Below are positions 17,446 through 27,100 of a stretch of 64,000 nucleotides of DNA, in pieces (position 1 is the first letter of the stretch; each line of letters begins with the position of its first letter). The notes below the pieces were generated by a model. The model saw nothing but the letters and a program-made list of their open reading frames with translations. It searched no databases and was not told the origin of the DNA. The stretch covers positions 1-64,000 of the forward strand of contig CAZJOM010000004.1 of NCBI GenBank assembly GCA_964547645.1, in the 5' to 3' direction. The DNA comes from SZUA-430 sp964547645. Its GTDB lineage: Bacteria > Pseudomonadota > Alphaproteobacteria > Micropepsales > Micropepsaceae. The translations under genes were made by a program, and so were the position numbers.

Positions 17446-17470
17446 ATGACGGCTGCGTCATCTTTTTCTT
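17446..17470 (+). terminator. Possible weak terminator
   Basis: ATGACG (17446-17451) and CGTCAT (17456-17461) form a 6-bp stem with a GCTG loop followed by CTTTTTCTT. The stem is short, so it may be partial. It would separate the Ycf48-like gene from the diiron pair. Confidence 0.4.
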
Positions 17471-17528
17471 GAATCGTCAGCTTTTGTGCCTACCATCGTG
17501 GCGACCCGAGCAACCGAGGCGTGCCCCG

Positions 17529-18653
17529 ATGACCCAACTCACGAACATCACCAAGGACCCGGCCTACAACGCCGTCGATCCGACCGATTTCGCGTCGATG
17601 ATGGAGGTGAACCGCTACAACGACCGAACGACGGCGTTCGACAAGATCATCTCGGCCACCCACGACCACTTCTGGGATCCGCTCGACAAGAAATACATCG
17701 ACTTCTCGGAGCCCTTCGATATCGAGAAGGACTACATGGTCGATCCCGCCCTGATGACCGAACTGCGGACCGCCGTCGGTGACAAGCTGGATGAGCGCGG
17801 CAAGATCAAGCTCACGAACTTGAACACGCTCTGGTCATTCTCAAGCATTCTGCACGGCGAGCAAGGCGCGCTCTCGCTCTCGGCCTCGCTCTGCCACATC
17901 CTGCGCGATCCGGGCGCACAAGAGTACGCTGCCAACCAAACCCGCGAAGAAGCCCGCCACGTCACCGGATTTGCGAAATACATCCACGCCCGTTGGGGCA
18001 AGCCCGCGCCAGTCGGCCCGGCCTTAGGTGCGTTGCTCAATGAACTCGTGCTCTCGCCGTTTGTCTGGAAGAAACTCGTGGGCATGCAGATGCTGGTCGA
18101 AGGTCTCGCGATGGGCGCGTTCGCGACCTTCTATCAAAAGGGCAACGACCCCTTGATGGTGAAGCTCTGCCAACTCGTGATGACGGATGAGGCCTTCCAC
18201 CACAAGTTCGGAAAGATTTGGGCTGACCGCACGATCCCGCATCTCTCCAGAGGCGAAGCGGAAAAGATCGAAGACTGGGCTTGGGAAGTGTTCCAAGTTC
18301 TGCTTTTCAATCTGGCGAGCCCCGATCAAAAGGGCTGGATCTATCGCGAACTCGGCCTCGACCCCATCTGGGTGCAACAGGCCTTCATGGAAGCGCTGAC
18401 CGACGCGGAGATCCGCAAGGAACTGCAGGACGCGACGAACATTTTTCGCGTCCTGATCAAGACGCTGCTGAAAGCCGGAATCATCACCGATCGCACGCGC
18501 AACAACTACGCCGCCTATATCGATATGGCCGAGTTGCACGCCGAAGGCGACCGCATGGTCGGCGACGACATCGCCGAAGAAGGGATCAAATATCTGATGC
18601 AGTTGAACGGCGGCAAAATCCTGCGCACGCCTTCCAGCATCGCCGCCGAATAA
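17529..18653 (+). CDS. Ferritin-like diiron oxygenase-type protein, copy 1
   Basis: A 374-residue, mostly helical soluble protein. It carries two half-sites of a diiron centre: Glu in HGEQGAL plus ExxH in EEARHV, and Glu in VEGLA plus ExxH in DEAFHHKFG. This arrangement matches diiron oxygenases/oxidases of the ferritin-like superfamily (AurF or R2-like architecture). The substrate is unknown. I start at the ATG 17529, with GAGG about 9 nt upstream; an upstream TTG in the same frame would add 20 residues without homology to copy 2. It is followed after 18 nt by a close paralogue. Confidence 0.75.
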   Translation: MTQLTNITKDPAYNAVDPTDFASMMEVNRYNDRTTAFDKIISATHDHFWDPLDKKYIDFSEPFDIEKDYMVDPALMTELRTAVGDKLDERGKIKLTNLNTLWSFSSILHGEQGALSLSASLCHILRDPGAQEYAANQTREEARHVTGFAKYIHARWGKPAPVGPALGALLNELVLSPFVWKKLVGMQMLVEGLAMGAFATFYQKGNDPLMVKLCQLVMTDEAFHHKFGKIWADRTIPHLSRGEAEKIEDWAWEVFQVLLFNLASPDQKGWIYRELGLDPIWVQQAFMEALTDAEIRKELQDATNIFRVLIKTLLKAGIITDRTRNNYAAYIDMAELHAEGDRMVGDDIAEEGIKYLMQLNGGKILRTPSSIAAE

Positions 18654-18671
18654 TAGCAACGGAGAAGACCA

Positions 18672-19787
18672 GTGGGGAATATCACCAAGGACATCGCCTA
18701 CGACGCCGTCGCGCCCGAAGACTTCCCGTCGATGATGGACGTCGATCGCTACAACGCGCGCTCGACCGCGTTCGACAAGATCATCTCGGCCACCCACGAC
18801 CACTTTTGGGATCCGCTCGACAAGAAATACATCGACTTCTCCACGCCCTTCGACATGGAGAACGAGTACATGATGCCGCCCTGGCTGAATCTCGATCTGC
18901 AAACCGAGATCGGCCAGCGCCTCGACGAGAAACAGAAGATCAGGCTCGTCAACAGCTCCATGCGTTGGGGGCTGTCTTCGATCCTGCACGGCGAGCAAGG
19001 CGCGCTCTCGCTCTCGGCCTCGCTCTGCCACGTGCTGCGCGATCCGGGCGCCCAGGAATACGCCGCCAACCAAACGCGCGAAGAGGCCCGCCACGTCACC
19101 GGCTTTGCCATGTACATCAAGTCGCGTTGGGGCAAGCCGCTGCCGGTCGGGCCGGCGCTTGGCGGTCTCCTGACCGAGATGGTGCTCTCGCCGTTCGTCT
19201 GGAAAAAGCTCGTCGGCATGCAAATGCTGGTCGAAGGGCTCGCCATGGGCGCCTTCGCGACGAACTATCAGTACACGCACGATCCCCTGTTGAAGCGCCT
19301 CTGCCAGCTCGTGATGACGGACGAGGCCTTCCACCACAAGTTCGGCAAGATCTGGGCCGACCGCACGATCCCGCATCTGAGGGAGGAAGAGCGCAACCTG
19401 ATAGAAGATTGGGCCGCGCAGGTCTTCACCGGACTCCTCTTCAACCTCGGCAGCCCCGAACAGAAGAAGCCGATCTACGCCGAATTCGGCATCGATTGGG
19501 AATGGGCGCAAGGCGCCTTCCGCGAAGCGTTCACGAACGCCCGCGTGCGCGAGCGTTTGAAGGACTCGACCAACATCTTCCGCGTCTTGATCAAGACGCT
19601 TCTAAAGGCCGGCATCATCACCGACCGCACGCGCGGCACCTATGCCGCCTTCGTCGACATGGCCGAACTGCACAAAGAAGGCGACCGCATGGTCGGCGAC
19701 GACATCGCCGAAGAGGGCATCAAATACCTGATGCAACTGAACGGCGGCCAAGGCCGCACCCCCATGGGCCTCGCGGCCGCGGAATAG
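18672..19787 (+). CDS. Ferritin-like diiron oxygenase-type protein, copy 2
   Basis: A 371-residue paralogue of the preceding gene, alike over the whole length (for example DKIISATHDHFWDPLDKKY and NQTREEARHVTGFA are shared). All four diiron ligand motifs are kept: HGEQGAL, EEARHV, VEGLA and DEAFHHKFG. It starts at GTG 18672 with GGAGAA at 18661; the N-terminus then lines up with copy 1 at NITKD. The two probably form one transcript and possibly a heterodimer. Differences cluster in segments between the ligand helices. A terminator follows. Confidence 0.75.
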   Translation: MGNITKDIAYDAVAPEDFPSMMDVDRYNARSTAFDKIISATHDHFWDPLDKKYIDFSTPFDMENEYMMPPWLNLDLQTEIGQRLDEKQKIRLVNSSMRWGLSSILHGEQGALSLSASLCHVLRDPGAQEYAANQTREEARHVTGFAMYIKSRWGKPLPVGPALGGLLTEMVLSPFVWKKLVGMQMLVEGLAMGAFATNYQYTHDPLLKRLCQLVMTDEAFHHKFGKIWADRTIPHLREEERNLIEDWAAQVFTGLLFNLGSPEQKKPIYAEFGIDWEWAQGAFREAFTNARVRERLKDSTNIFRVLIKTLLKAGIITDRTRGTYAAFVDMAELHKEGDRMVGDDIAEEGIKYLMQLNGGQGRTPMGLAAAE

Positions 19788-19814
19788 GCCGCCAATACAC
19801 CTTAGAAAGTTAAG

Positions 19815-19838
19815 GGCCCGCCTCTCCGGCGGGCCTTT
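19815..19838 (+). terminator. Rho-independent terminator after the diiron pair
   Basis: GGCCCGCC (19815-19822) pairs with GGCGGGCC (19828-19835) with a TCTCC loop, followed by TTT. Short T-run but a GC-rich perfect stem. Confidence 0.7.
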
Positions 19839-19919
19839 GCATATCGACTCGATGCAAGCCGGGCATTGGAAGACACTGCCGAGGTTCAGGTACCTTCGCA
19901 CCAACTCGGAGGCTACCCC

Positions 19920-20345
19920 ATGCAAACCTACCTTCAATGGACCAGCATCATCCTCTTCCTTGCCGTCAGCGCGTTTCTCGTCGCGTTCGGCTTGCTCTAC
20001 GCCAACGTCAACGACCTGCTCTGGTTTCACGCGGCGGCCGTGCCGCCCGACGCCTTGGAGAAAGTGCGCCCGCTCTACTTCGCGTTGATGAAGCTGATCG
20101 GCGGCGCTTCGATCGGTCTGGGCCTCCTCGGCGGCTACGTAATTATGGGGCCCATGCGCCAGGGCGTTCGCGGAGCGGCGACGCTCGTCGCAGCCACCTA
20201 TTGGATCGCGTTCGGAGTCGCCGGCTTCACCGCCATTCGCCTCAACGAACTCACTGGTGCGCCTGTCGCCTGGTACAATATGGCGATCCTTTCCGCACTG
20301 ACGGCCGCCGCCCTTGGCGCGCACGCAATGGCGCCGCGGCGCTAA
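19920..20345 (+). CDS. Small four-helix membrane protein of unknown function
   Basis: A 141-residue protein with four hydrophobic segments (IILFLAVSAFLVAFGLL, ALMKLIGGASIGLGLLGG, AATYWIAFGVAGFTAI, MAILSALTAAALGAHA). The start at 19920 is set by GGAGG seven nt upstream. I do not recognise a family with confidence. It lies between the diiron pair and the cyclase genes and is separated from the former by a terminator. Confidence 0.7.
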   Translation: MQTYLQWTSIILFLAVSAFLVAFGLLYANVNDLLWFHAAAVPPDALEKVRPLYFALMKLIGGASIGLGLLGGYVIMGPMRQGVRGAATLVAATYWIAFGVAGFTAIRLNELTGAPVAWYNMAILSALTAAALGAHAMAPRR

Positions 20346-20443
20346 CCAAACGCATTTACCACGCAGCATTGCCGTCGTGGACAACCGGCGGCGATCTCGG
20401 GAATCATTGGCGCTCGCCCGCTTACATGTTTGGGGAACGAGCC

Positions 20444-20650
20444 ATGGCTGTCACACCGACGATGACCAGAGAATCCGTTCGCGCGCTGATCGACAGCGTC
20501 GAGAACGATCCGCTCGCGGGCCTCGGTTGCTTCTCGAAGAAAGATCTTCTGATCGACCGCATTCTCGCGCATAGCCGCGTGACGCAGCCGGGCACCGCCC
20601 CCGCCACCCCGCGCCCCATCCTCAACGAACCCGTAGCGAACGGCGAATAA
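20444..20650 (+). CDS. Small hypothetical protein, 68 residues
   Basis: A short soluble protein with an acidic/hydrophobic N-terminal helix (ESVRALIDSVENDP) and a Pro/Ala-rich tail. GGGGA lies about 8 nt before the ATG at 20444. Codon use fits the neighbouring genes. No family recognised; the call rests on ribosome site and coding bias only. Confidence 0.45.
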   Translation: MAVTPTMTRESVRALIDSVENDPLAGLGCFSKKDLLIDRILAHSRVTQPGTAPATPRPILNEPVANGE

Positions 20651-20829
20651 CCCGCCTTCGCATTTCCCAAGCGCGTCGCCTAGAGTGCGCGCATGGAAAG
20701 CTATCTCCCCACCGGCCGGCGAGACGCCACTTGTGCCGGCCGCATCGATGCCGTCGATGCCCCGACGCCATTACTCACGCGCAAGCGCGCATGGCGCTGT
20801 CTGTCGACTGCAGCGAGATCGGACAACGG

Positions 20830-23800
20830 ATGATTTGCGCTGCTTGCAGCCACAACAACCGCCCCGGCGCAAAGTTTTGCGAGGAATGTGCAGCGCCGCT
20901 GAAGCGCGCCTGCGCAAGCTGTGGCTGTGAACTCCGCCCAACCGCGAAGTTCTGCGACGAATGCGGCGCGAAGGCTGATGGCGCCCCACCAGCCGCACCG
21001 ACAACCCGCGAAACCCCGAAACACCTCGCCGACAAAATCCGCCAGTCGAAGGCGGCGGTTGAGGGTGAGCGCAAGCAGGTGACGGTTCTCTTCGCCGACG
21101 TGAAGGGTTCGATGGAGTTGGCCGAAGCCCTCGACCCCGAGGCTTTCTCGCGCATCATGTCGCGGTTCTTTAACATCCTCACCGAAGGCGTCGAACGCTT
21201 CGAAGGTTTCGTCGACAAGTTCACCGGCGACGGCATCATGGCCCTCTTCGGAGCGCCGATCGCCCATGAGGACCATGCCCAGCGCGCCTGCTACGCGGCG
21301 CTACACCTGAAAGATGAGATCGCCCGCTATGCGACGGAGCTCAAGCGCGAACACGGCCTGAGCTTCTCAACCCGCATGGGCCTGAACTCCGGCGAAGTCG
21401 TCGTCGGCAACATAGGCGACGATCTGCGCATGGATTACACCGCACAAGGCCACACGGTGGGTCTGGCGCAGCGGATGGAAAATCTCGCCGAGCCGAACAC
21501 GTGCTTCGTCAGCGCAAACACCGCAGCACTCGTACGCGGATACTTCGACATCGAGGATCTTGGCGAGTTCCGCGTGAAGGGTGTCGCCAACCCGATGCAC
21601 GTCCATCGCCTGAACGGCATGGGCACGTCGCGCACTCGCTTCGATGTTTCGCGCTCGCGCGGCCTAAGCCGCTTCGTCGGCCGCGCCGCCGATCTGCGCA
21701 CCCTCGAAGACGCGCTTGAGCAAACGGCAGCGGGCAACGGCCAGGTCATCGGCGTCGTCGCCGAAGCGGGCACCGGCAAAAGCCGCCTCTGCTTCGAATT
21801 CCTCGAACGCTGCCGCGCCAAGGGCATGCGGGTGTTCGAGGGCCGTGCCGTGGCCCACGGCCGCAACATACCCTTCCTGCCGATCCTAGACGTGTTCCGC
21901 TCCTACTTCGACATTAGCGCAGAAGATGACGACCGATCGTCGCGCGTTAAGATCGCCAGGCATATCGAAAGCCTGGGTCCTGCGTTTGCAGAAACACTGC
22001 CCCTGGTATGCGAGTTTCTCGCGGTCGGTGACCCTCAAAATCCGGCACCAAAACTCGACCCTGACGCGCGCCAAAGGCAACTCGTCGGCGTGATACGACA
22101 AATCATACGAAGTGCCAGCGCAAAGCAGCCAGCGGTCACCATGATCGAAGACCTGCACTGGCTCGATGCTGCGAGCGCGGAGTTCCTTGAACATATGGTC
22201 GATGCCCGTGAAGGCGCACACAGCCTGCTGCTACTGAACTTCCGCCCCGAATACCGCGCCGACTGGATGCAGAAGTCCTGGTACCGACAGATCCCGCTGA
22301 CGCCACTCGACGAGCGCTCATCAGGCGAACTCCTCGCAAGTCTCCTGGGCGATGATCCCAGCATTGCGACTCTGACCAAACCGATCCACGCACGAACAAG
22401 CGGCAACCCGTTCTTCATCGAAGAAGTGACGCAGAACCTTCTGGAGACCGGCCACCTTCAGGGCGCGCGCGGACAAATCAGACTTGTAACGCCGATAGAT
22501 CGTCTGGACGTGCCGTCGAACGTGAAGTCCGTGCTGGCCGCACGTATCGATCGCCTGGCAGAGCGCGACAAGCGCTTGCTGCAGACTGCCTCGGTCATCG
22601 GCAAGGACTTTCAGGAACCGCTGCTGGCTGCAGTTGCCTCGCTGTCACGTGATGAGTTGAAATCGGGACTGGCCGCCCTTCGTCGCGCGGAATTCATCCA
22701 CGAACAGTCGCTTTACCCGGTCGTCGAATATGCCTTCAAGCATCCGCTGACACAGGAAGTTGCGCTTGGGTCCCTGCTGCAGGAGCGCCGGCGCCACATC
22801 CATGCAGACGTCGCGCGCGCTATGGAACGTGGCATGGCCGACCGGCCTGACGAGAGCGCGGCACTGCTGGCCCATCACTGGGAACAGGCAGGAGAGCCAT
22901 TGATTTCGGCACGCTGGCACGCCCGCGCCGCTGAATGGGCCGGGATAACCAACGCCACCGAAGCCCTGCGCCACTGGCAGAGCGCACGTCGTCTGCTGCA
23001 TGAAGCACCGCAAACGGCTGAGACAATCAAGCTTGGCGTGACCGCATGCATGGGTGCCCTCGGACTGAGCTGGCGCCTGGGCACGCCGAAGGAAAAGATC
23101 ACGGATGTTTTCGAAGAGGGCCTGAAGCTAGCTGATGCCTCGCACGACCTCACGGCGCAAGCTGCGCTGAACGGCATCTATGGATGTTTCCTCGGACTTG
23201 TCGAAGGACAGTCGGATGAATACTACCGCTATGCGAAGGAGGCCATTCGTCTTGCAGAACAGACCGACAATCTGGGCCTGCAGATCGCCCAGCGCGCCTT
23301 CTTCGGTTTCGGCTGTGTGCTCGCAGGCCGTCTAAGGGAAGGGCTGAATTCGTGCGAGTGGGCCTTCGAGCATCTGCCGGCTGATCCGGAACTTGGCAAG
23401 GCTTACTCGGGGTACAGCCCCTATCTCGGGTTACTCGACGTGTACGCCTGGATCCTGGTCAGGAGCGGGCGCCTGAAGGAGAGCAAGGCCGCCCTTGAAA
23501 CCGCCGAAGCTCTTGCACGCAAGTGGGGTGACTTCGAAATCCTGACCTGGCTTGGACTGCCTCATTCGGAACTCGCAGTCGCCTGCGCGAACGCGCAAGC
23601 AGCGCGCGCCTATGCAACCACCGCATTGGCTTCAAGCGAGAGGTCAGCGACCGCGCAGTCTCGGATGGTGGGCGTAGCTGCACATGGAGCTGCGTGCCGT
23701 CTTGAGCAGCGCTGGGATGCTGCGGTCGCAGCCTCCGGTGAGGCCGTTGAACTGGCTCTGGCTGGCGCCAATCGCGAGTTTGAAGGGTGGGTCCGCTCGG

Positions 23801-24183
23801 AACTCGCACTCGCGCTTCTTGGACAAGGTGACATTGCCGGCGCCGAACGGCAGGGAATGCTGTCGATAGAAGCCGCACGTGCACAGCCTTCCCGGTTCGA
23901 TGAAATCCGCGGACACCTCGCATTGATCCGCTCGCTTCTAGCACGCGGCGGCGAACAGGAACTTGCTCGTGCGGAAGTGTCGCTCGCTCGGGCGCAGTCG
24001 CTGACGGACGACTTCGGGATCAACGTCTACCTTCCCGAACTGCACGAATGTCGCGCACATTTGGCGCTGCAACGCGGCGACAGGAACGCGGCATCAATCT
24101 GCTACAACGCGGCCTTGAAGCAATATGACGACATGGGTGCACCACTTCAGTCCGCGCGACTGCGTAAAGAACTGGGTGCCTGA
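20830..24183 (+). CDS. Zinc-ribbon / class III cyclase / AAA ATPase / TPR-like signalling protein, copy 1
   Basis: A 1,117-residue multidomain protein. Residues 3-45 hold two CxxC...CxxC zinc ribbons (C3/C6/C17/C20 and C28/C31/C42/C45). About 80-235 is a class III nucleotidyl cyclase domain with metal-binding Asp in VLFADVKGS (D90) and FTGDGIMALFG (D134). An AAA-type ATPase follows, with Walker A AEAGTGKS near 312 and Walker B MIEDLHWLD near 438. The C-terminal ~450 residues are helical TPR-like. The usual transition-state Asn is Gly in GHTVGLAQRM, so cyclase activity is uncertain. The start at 20830 puts the zinc ribbon at the N-terminus, as in copy 2. Confidence 0.85.
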   Translation: MICAACSHNNRPGAKFCEECAAPLKRACASCGCELRPTAKFCDECGAKADGAPPAAPTTRETPKHLADKIRQSKAAVEGERKQVTVLFADVKGSMELAEALDPEAFSRIMSRFFNILTEGVERFEGFVDKFTGDGIMALFGAPIAHEDHAQRACYAALHLKDEIARYATELKREHGLSFSTRMGLNSGEVVVGNIGDDLRMDYTAQGHTVGLAQRMENLAEPNTCFVSANTAALVRGYFDIEDLGEFRVKGVANPMHVHRLNGMGTSRTRFDVSRSRGLSRFVGRAADLRTLEDALEQTAAGNGQVIGVVAEAGTGKSRLCFEFLERCRAKGMRVFEGRAVAHGRNIPFLPILDVFRSYFDISAEDDDRSSRVKIARHIESLGPAFAETLPLVCEFLAVGDPQNPAPKLDPDARQRQLVGVIRQIIRSASAKQPAVTMIEDLHWLDAASAEFLEHMVDAREGAHSLLLLNFRPEYRADWMQKSWYRQIPLTPLDERSSGELLASLLGDDPSIATLTKPIHARTSGNPFFIEEVTQNLLETGHLQGARGQIRLVTPIDRLDVPSNVKSVLAARIDRLAERDKRLLQTASVIGKDFQEPLLAAVASLSRDELKSGLAALRRAEFIHEQSLYPVVEYAFKHPLTQEVALGSLLQERRRHIHADVARAMERGMADRPDESAALLAHHWEQAGEPLISARWHARAAEWAGITNATEALRHWQSARRLLHEAPQTAETIKLGVTACMGALGLSWRLGTPKEKITDVFEEGLKLADASHDLTAQAALNGIYGCFLGLVEGQSDEYYRYAKEAIRLAEQTDNLGLQIAQRAFFGFGCVLAGRLREGLNSCEWAFEHLPADPELGKAYSGYSPYLGLLDVYAWILVRSGRLKESKAALETAEALARKWGDFEILTWLGLPHSELAVACANAQAARAYATTALASSERSATAQSRMVGVAAHGAACRLEQRWDAAVAASGEAVELALAGANREFEGWVRSELALALLGQGDIAGAERQGMLSIEAARAQPSRFDEIRGHLALIRSLLARGGEQELARAEVSLARAQSLTDDFGINVYLPELHECRAHLALQRGDRNAASICYNAALKQYDDMGAPLQSARLRKELGA
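20988..21773. repeat. Perfect direct repeat, copy in cyclase gene 1
   Basis: About 786 bp that are identical, as far as I can read, to 24352-25137 (constant offset 3,364). It covers the linker, the whole cyclase domain and the start of the ATPase domain up to the Walker A codons. Upstream (zinc ribbons) and downstream (most of the ATPase and TPR region) the genes are clearly diverged. Confidence 0.9.
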
Positions 24184-24187
24184 TCAG

Positions 24188-27100
24188 ATGAAATGCCAGT
24201 CATGCAATGTTGACAATCGCGAAGGACGGAAATTCTGTTCCGGCTGCGGCGCGCGCCTGGCCATCAAATGCACATCGTGCGGAGCCGCCAACCAGATGGG
24301 CGAGTCGTTCTGTGGCGAGTGCGGCGCAAAGATCGGCACAACGCCCCCAGTACCAGCCGCACCGACAACCCGCGAAACCCCGAAACACCTCGCCGACAAA
24401 ATCCGCCAGTCGAAGGCGGCGGTTGAGGGTGAGCGCAAGCAGGTGACGGTTCTCTTCGCCGACGTGAAGGGTTCGATGGAGTTGGCCGAAGCCCTCGACC
24501 CCGAGGCTTTCTCGCGCATCATGTCGCGGTTCTTTAACATCCTCACCGAAGGCGTCGAACGCTTCGAAGGTTTCGTCGACAAGTTCACCGGCGACGGCAT
24601 CATGGCCCTCTTCGGAGCGCCGATCGCCCATGAGGACCATGCCCAGCGCGCCTGCTACGCGGCGCTACACCTGAAAGATGAGATCGCCCGCTATGCGACG
24701 GAGCTCAAGCGCGAACACGGCCTGAGCTTCTCAACCCGCATGGGCCTGAACTCCGGCGAAGTCGTCGTCGGCAACATAGGCGACGATCTGCGCATGGATT
24801 ACACCGCACAAGGCCACACGGTGGGTCTGGCGCAGCGGATGGAAAATCTCGCCGAGCCGAACACGTGCTTCGTCAGCGCAAACACCGCAGCACTCGTACG
24901 CGGATACTTCGACATCGAGGATCTTGGCGAGTTCCGCGTGAAGGGTGTCGCCAACCCGATGCACGTCCATCGCCTGAACGGCATGGGCACGTCGCGCACT
25001 CGCTTCGATGTTTCGCGCTCGCGCGGCCTAAGCCGCTTCGTCGGCCGCGCCGCCGATCTGCGCACCCTCGAAGACGCGCTTGAGCAAACGGCAGCGGGCA
25101 ACGGCCAGGTCATCGGCGTCGTCGCCGAAGCGGGCACGGGCAAGAGCCGCCTCTGCTTCGAATTCCTCGAACGCTGCCGCGCCAAGGGTATGCGCGTATT
25201 CGAAGGAAGGGCCGTGGCCCACGGCCGCAACATCCCGTTCCTGCCGATCCTTGACGTCTTCCGATCGTACTTCGGAATCACAAGCGAGGACAACGACAAG
25301 TCTTCGCGCGTAAAGATCGCGGGCAACATGGTCGAACTCGACCAGAAGTTCGCCGGCACGATCCCGCTGGTCTACGACTTCCTCGGCGTCGCCGATCCGC
25401 AGACACCGGCGCCACGGCTCGACCCCGAGGTCCGCCAGCGCCAGCTCATCAGCGTCATCCGCCAGATCATCCGCAGCGCCAGCGAGAAGGCACCGACTGT
25501 CACCATGGTCGAGGACCTGCACTGGCTCGACCCGGCCAGCGCCGAATTCCTCGAGCATATGGTCGACGCGAGACAAGGCACTCATAGCCTGCTGCTGCTG
25601 AACTTCCGCCCCGAATATCGCGCCGAGTGGATGCAGAAGTCCTGGTACCGCCAAATCCCGTTGACCCCGCTCGACGAGTCGTCAACGGCTGAACTGCTCG
25701 CGAGCCTGTTGGGGAACCACCCGACCATCGGCTCGCTGGCCGCTCCCATACACGACCGGACAGGCGGCAATCCCTTCTTCATCGAAGAGGTGGTCCAGAA
25801 CCTGATCGAGACGAAACACGTTGAGGGCGCCAGCGGCAACTTCCGCCTCGTTACCGCCCTCGACCGCCTCGAAGTGCCCGCGACCGTTAAATCCATCCTG
25901 GCCTCACGCATCGACCGCCTGCCCGAGCGTGAGAAGCGCCTGCTTCAGACAGCCTCGGTCATCGGCAAGGACTTTTCCGAAAACCTTCTGGGAGAGATCG
26001 CCGGACTTGGCCCCGACGAACTGAAGTCCGCCATCACCAATCTCCGCCGCGCCGAATTCATCTACGACCTCGCGCTTTACCCAACGATCGAGTACGCATT
26101 CAAGCATCCGCTCACCCAGGAAGTGGCGCTGGGCAGCCTGCTCTCCGAGCGCAAACGTAAGATCCACCGAGCGCTGGCAGAAGCCATCGAGCGCCGAGAC
26201 CCTGACCACCTCGAAGAGAATGCGCCGCTGCTCGCCCATCACTGGGAGGAGGCAGGAGAGTTGCTCATGGCGACCCGTTGGAACAAGCGAGCTGCCGAGT
26301 GGGTGGCCGCAACCGACATGAACTCCGCGGCACGTCACTGGAGAAAGGTGCGCACGCTCGTCGGACAGTTACCGAAGGACCGTGACGCAGCCGCGCTGGG
26401 TATCCTCGCCTGTCAGCAGGTTCTCGGTTTTATCTGGCGCGTCGGCAAGGGTGCGGAGGAAACGCGGGCCGTCCTCGCGGAAGGACAAGCGCTTGCTGCG
26501 CAACTCGGCGACCAGCGTATGCATCTCATCCTGGCAATGCTCTATAGCAAGGCCAGAGGCGGAGAAGGCGACACGTCAGAGTTTCTGGCAGTGGCAAGGG
26601 AAAATTATCGCATCGCTTGCCAGTCCCACGACATGGCGACGCAAGCGAACGCGGCCGGGCTGCTGATCGACGCCCTGGGCCATTCCGTGAGCATTTCAGA
26701 AGCTTTGGCATTTGCGGAGCACGGGATTGCTACGATCCCCCGCGCCATCCCGGCCGGGGAGTGGACGTGGGGCTTCAATCCCACAACGCCAATCAGTTTC
26801 TGGCGCGCAGTGTGTCTGCTTTGGTCTGGCCGGCTGCATGAAGGTTTCACCGAATTCGAGCGCACCCTCAAGTGGGCGGCAGAGGACAACACACCTGAAG
26901 CGCTCGCATTTCTATTTGGGTGGAAGGCACAGGCCTTCTACCACCTGCGAGATCCTGAGAACGCTCAAGCCTTTGCCGTGCAGTCACAACTGAGCAGCCG
27001 AAATGCGGGCGACCCACCCCACATGGCTGGCTATGCCCAAATGGCGATGGCCTATGCTCATCTCGCGGCAGGTCGGCCGTCCGACGCCATCGAACATGCA

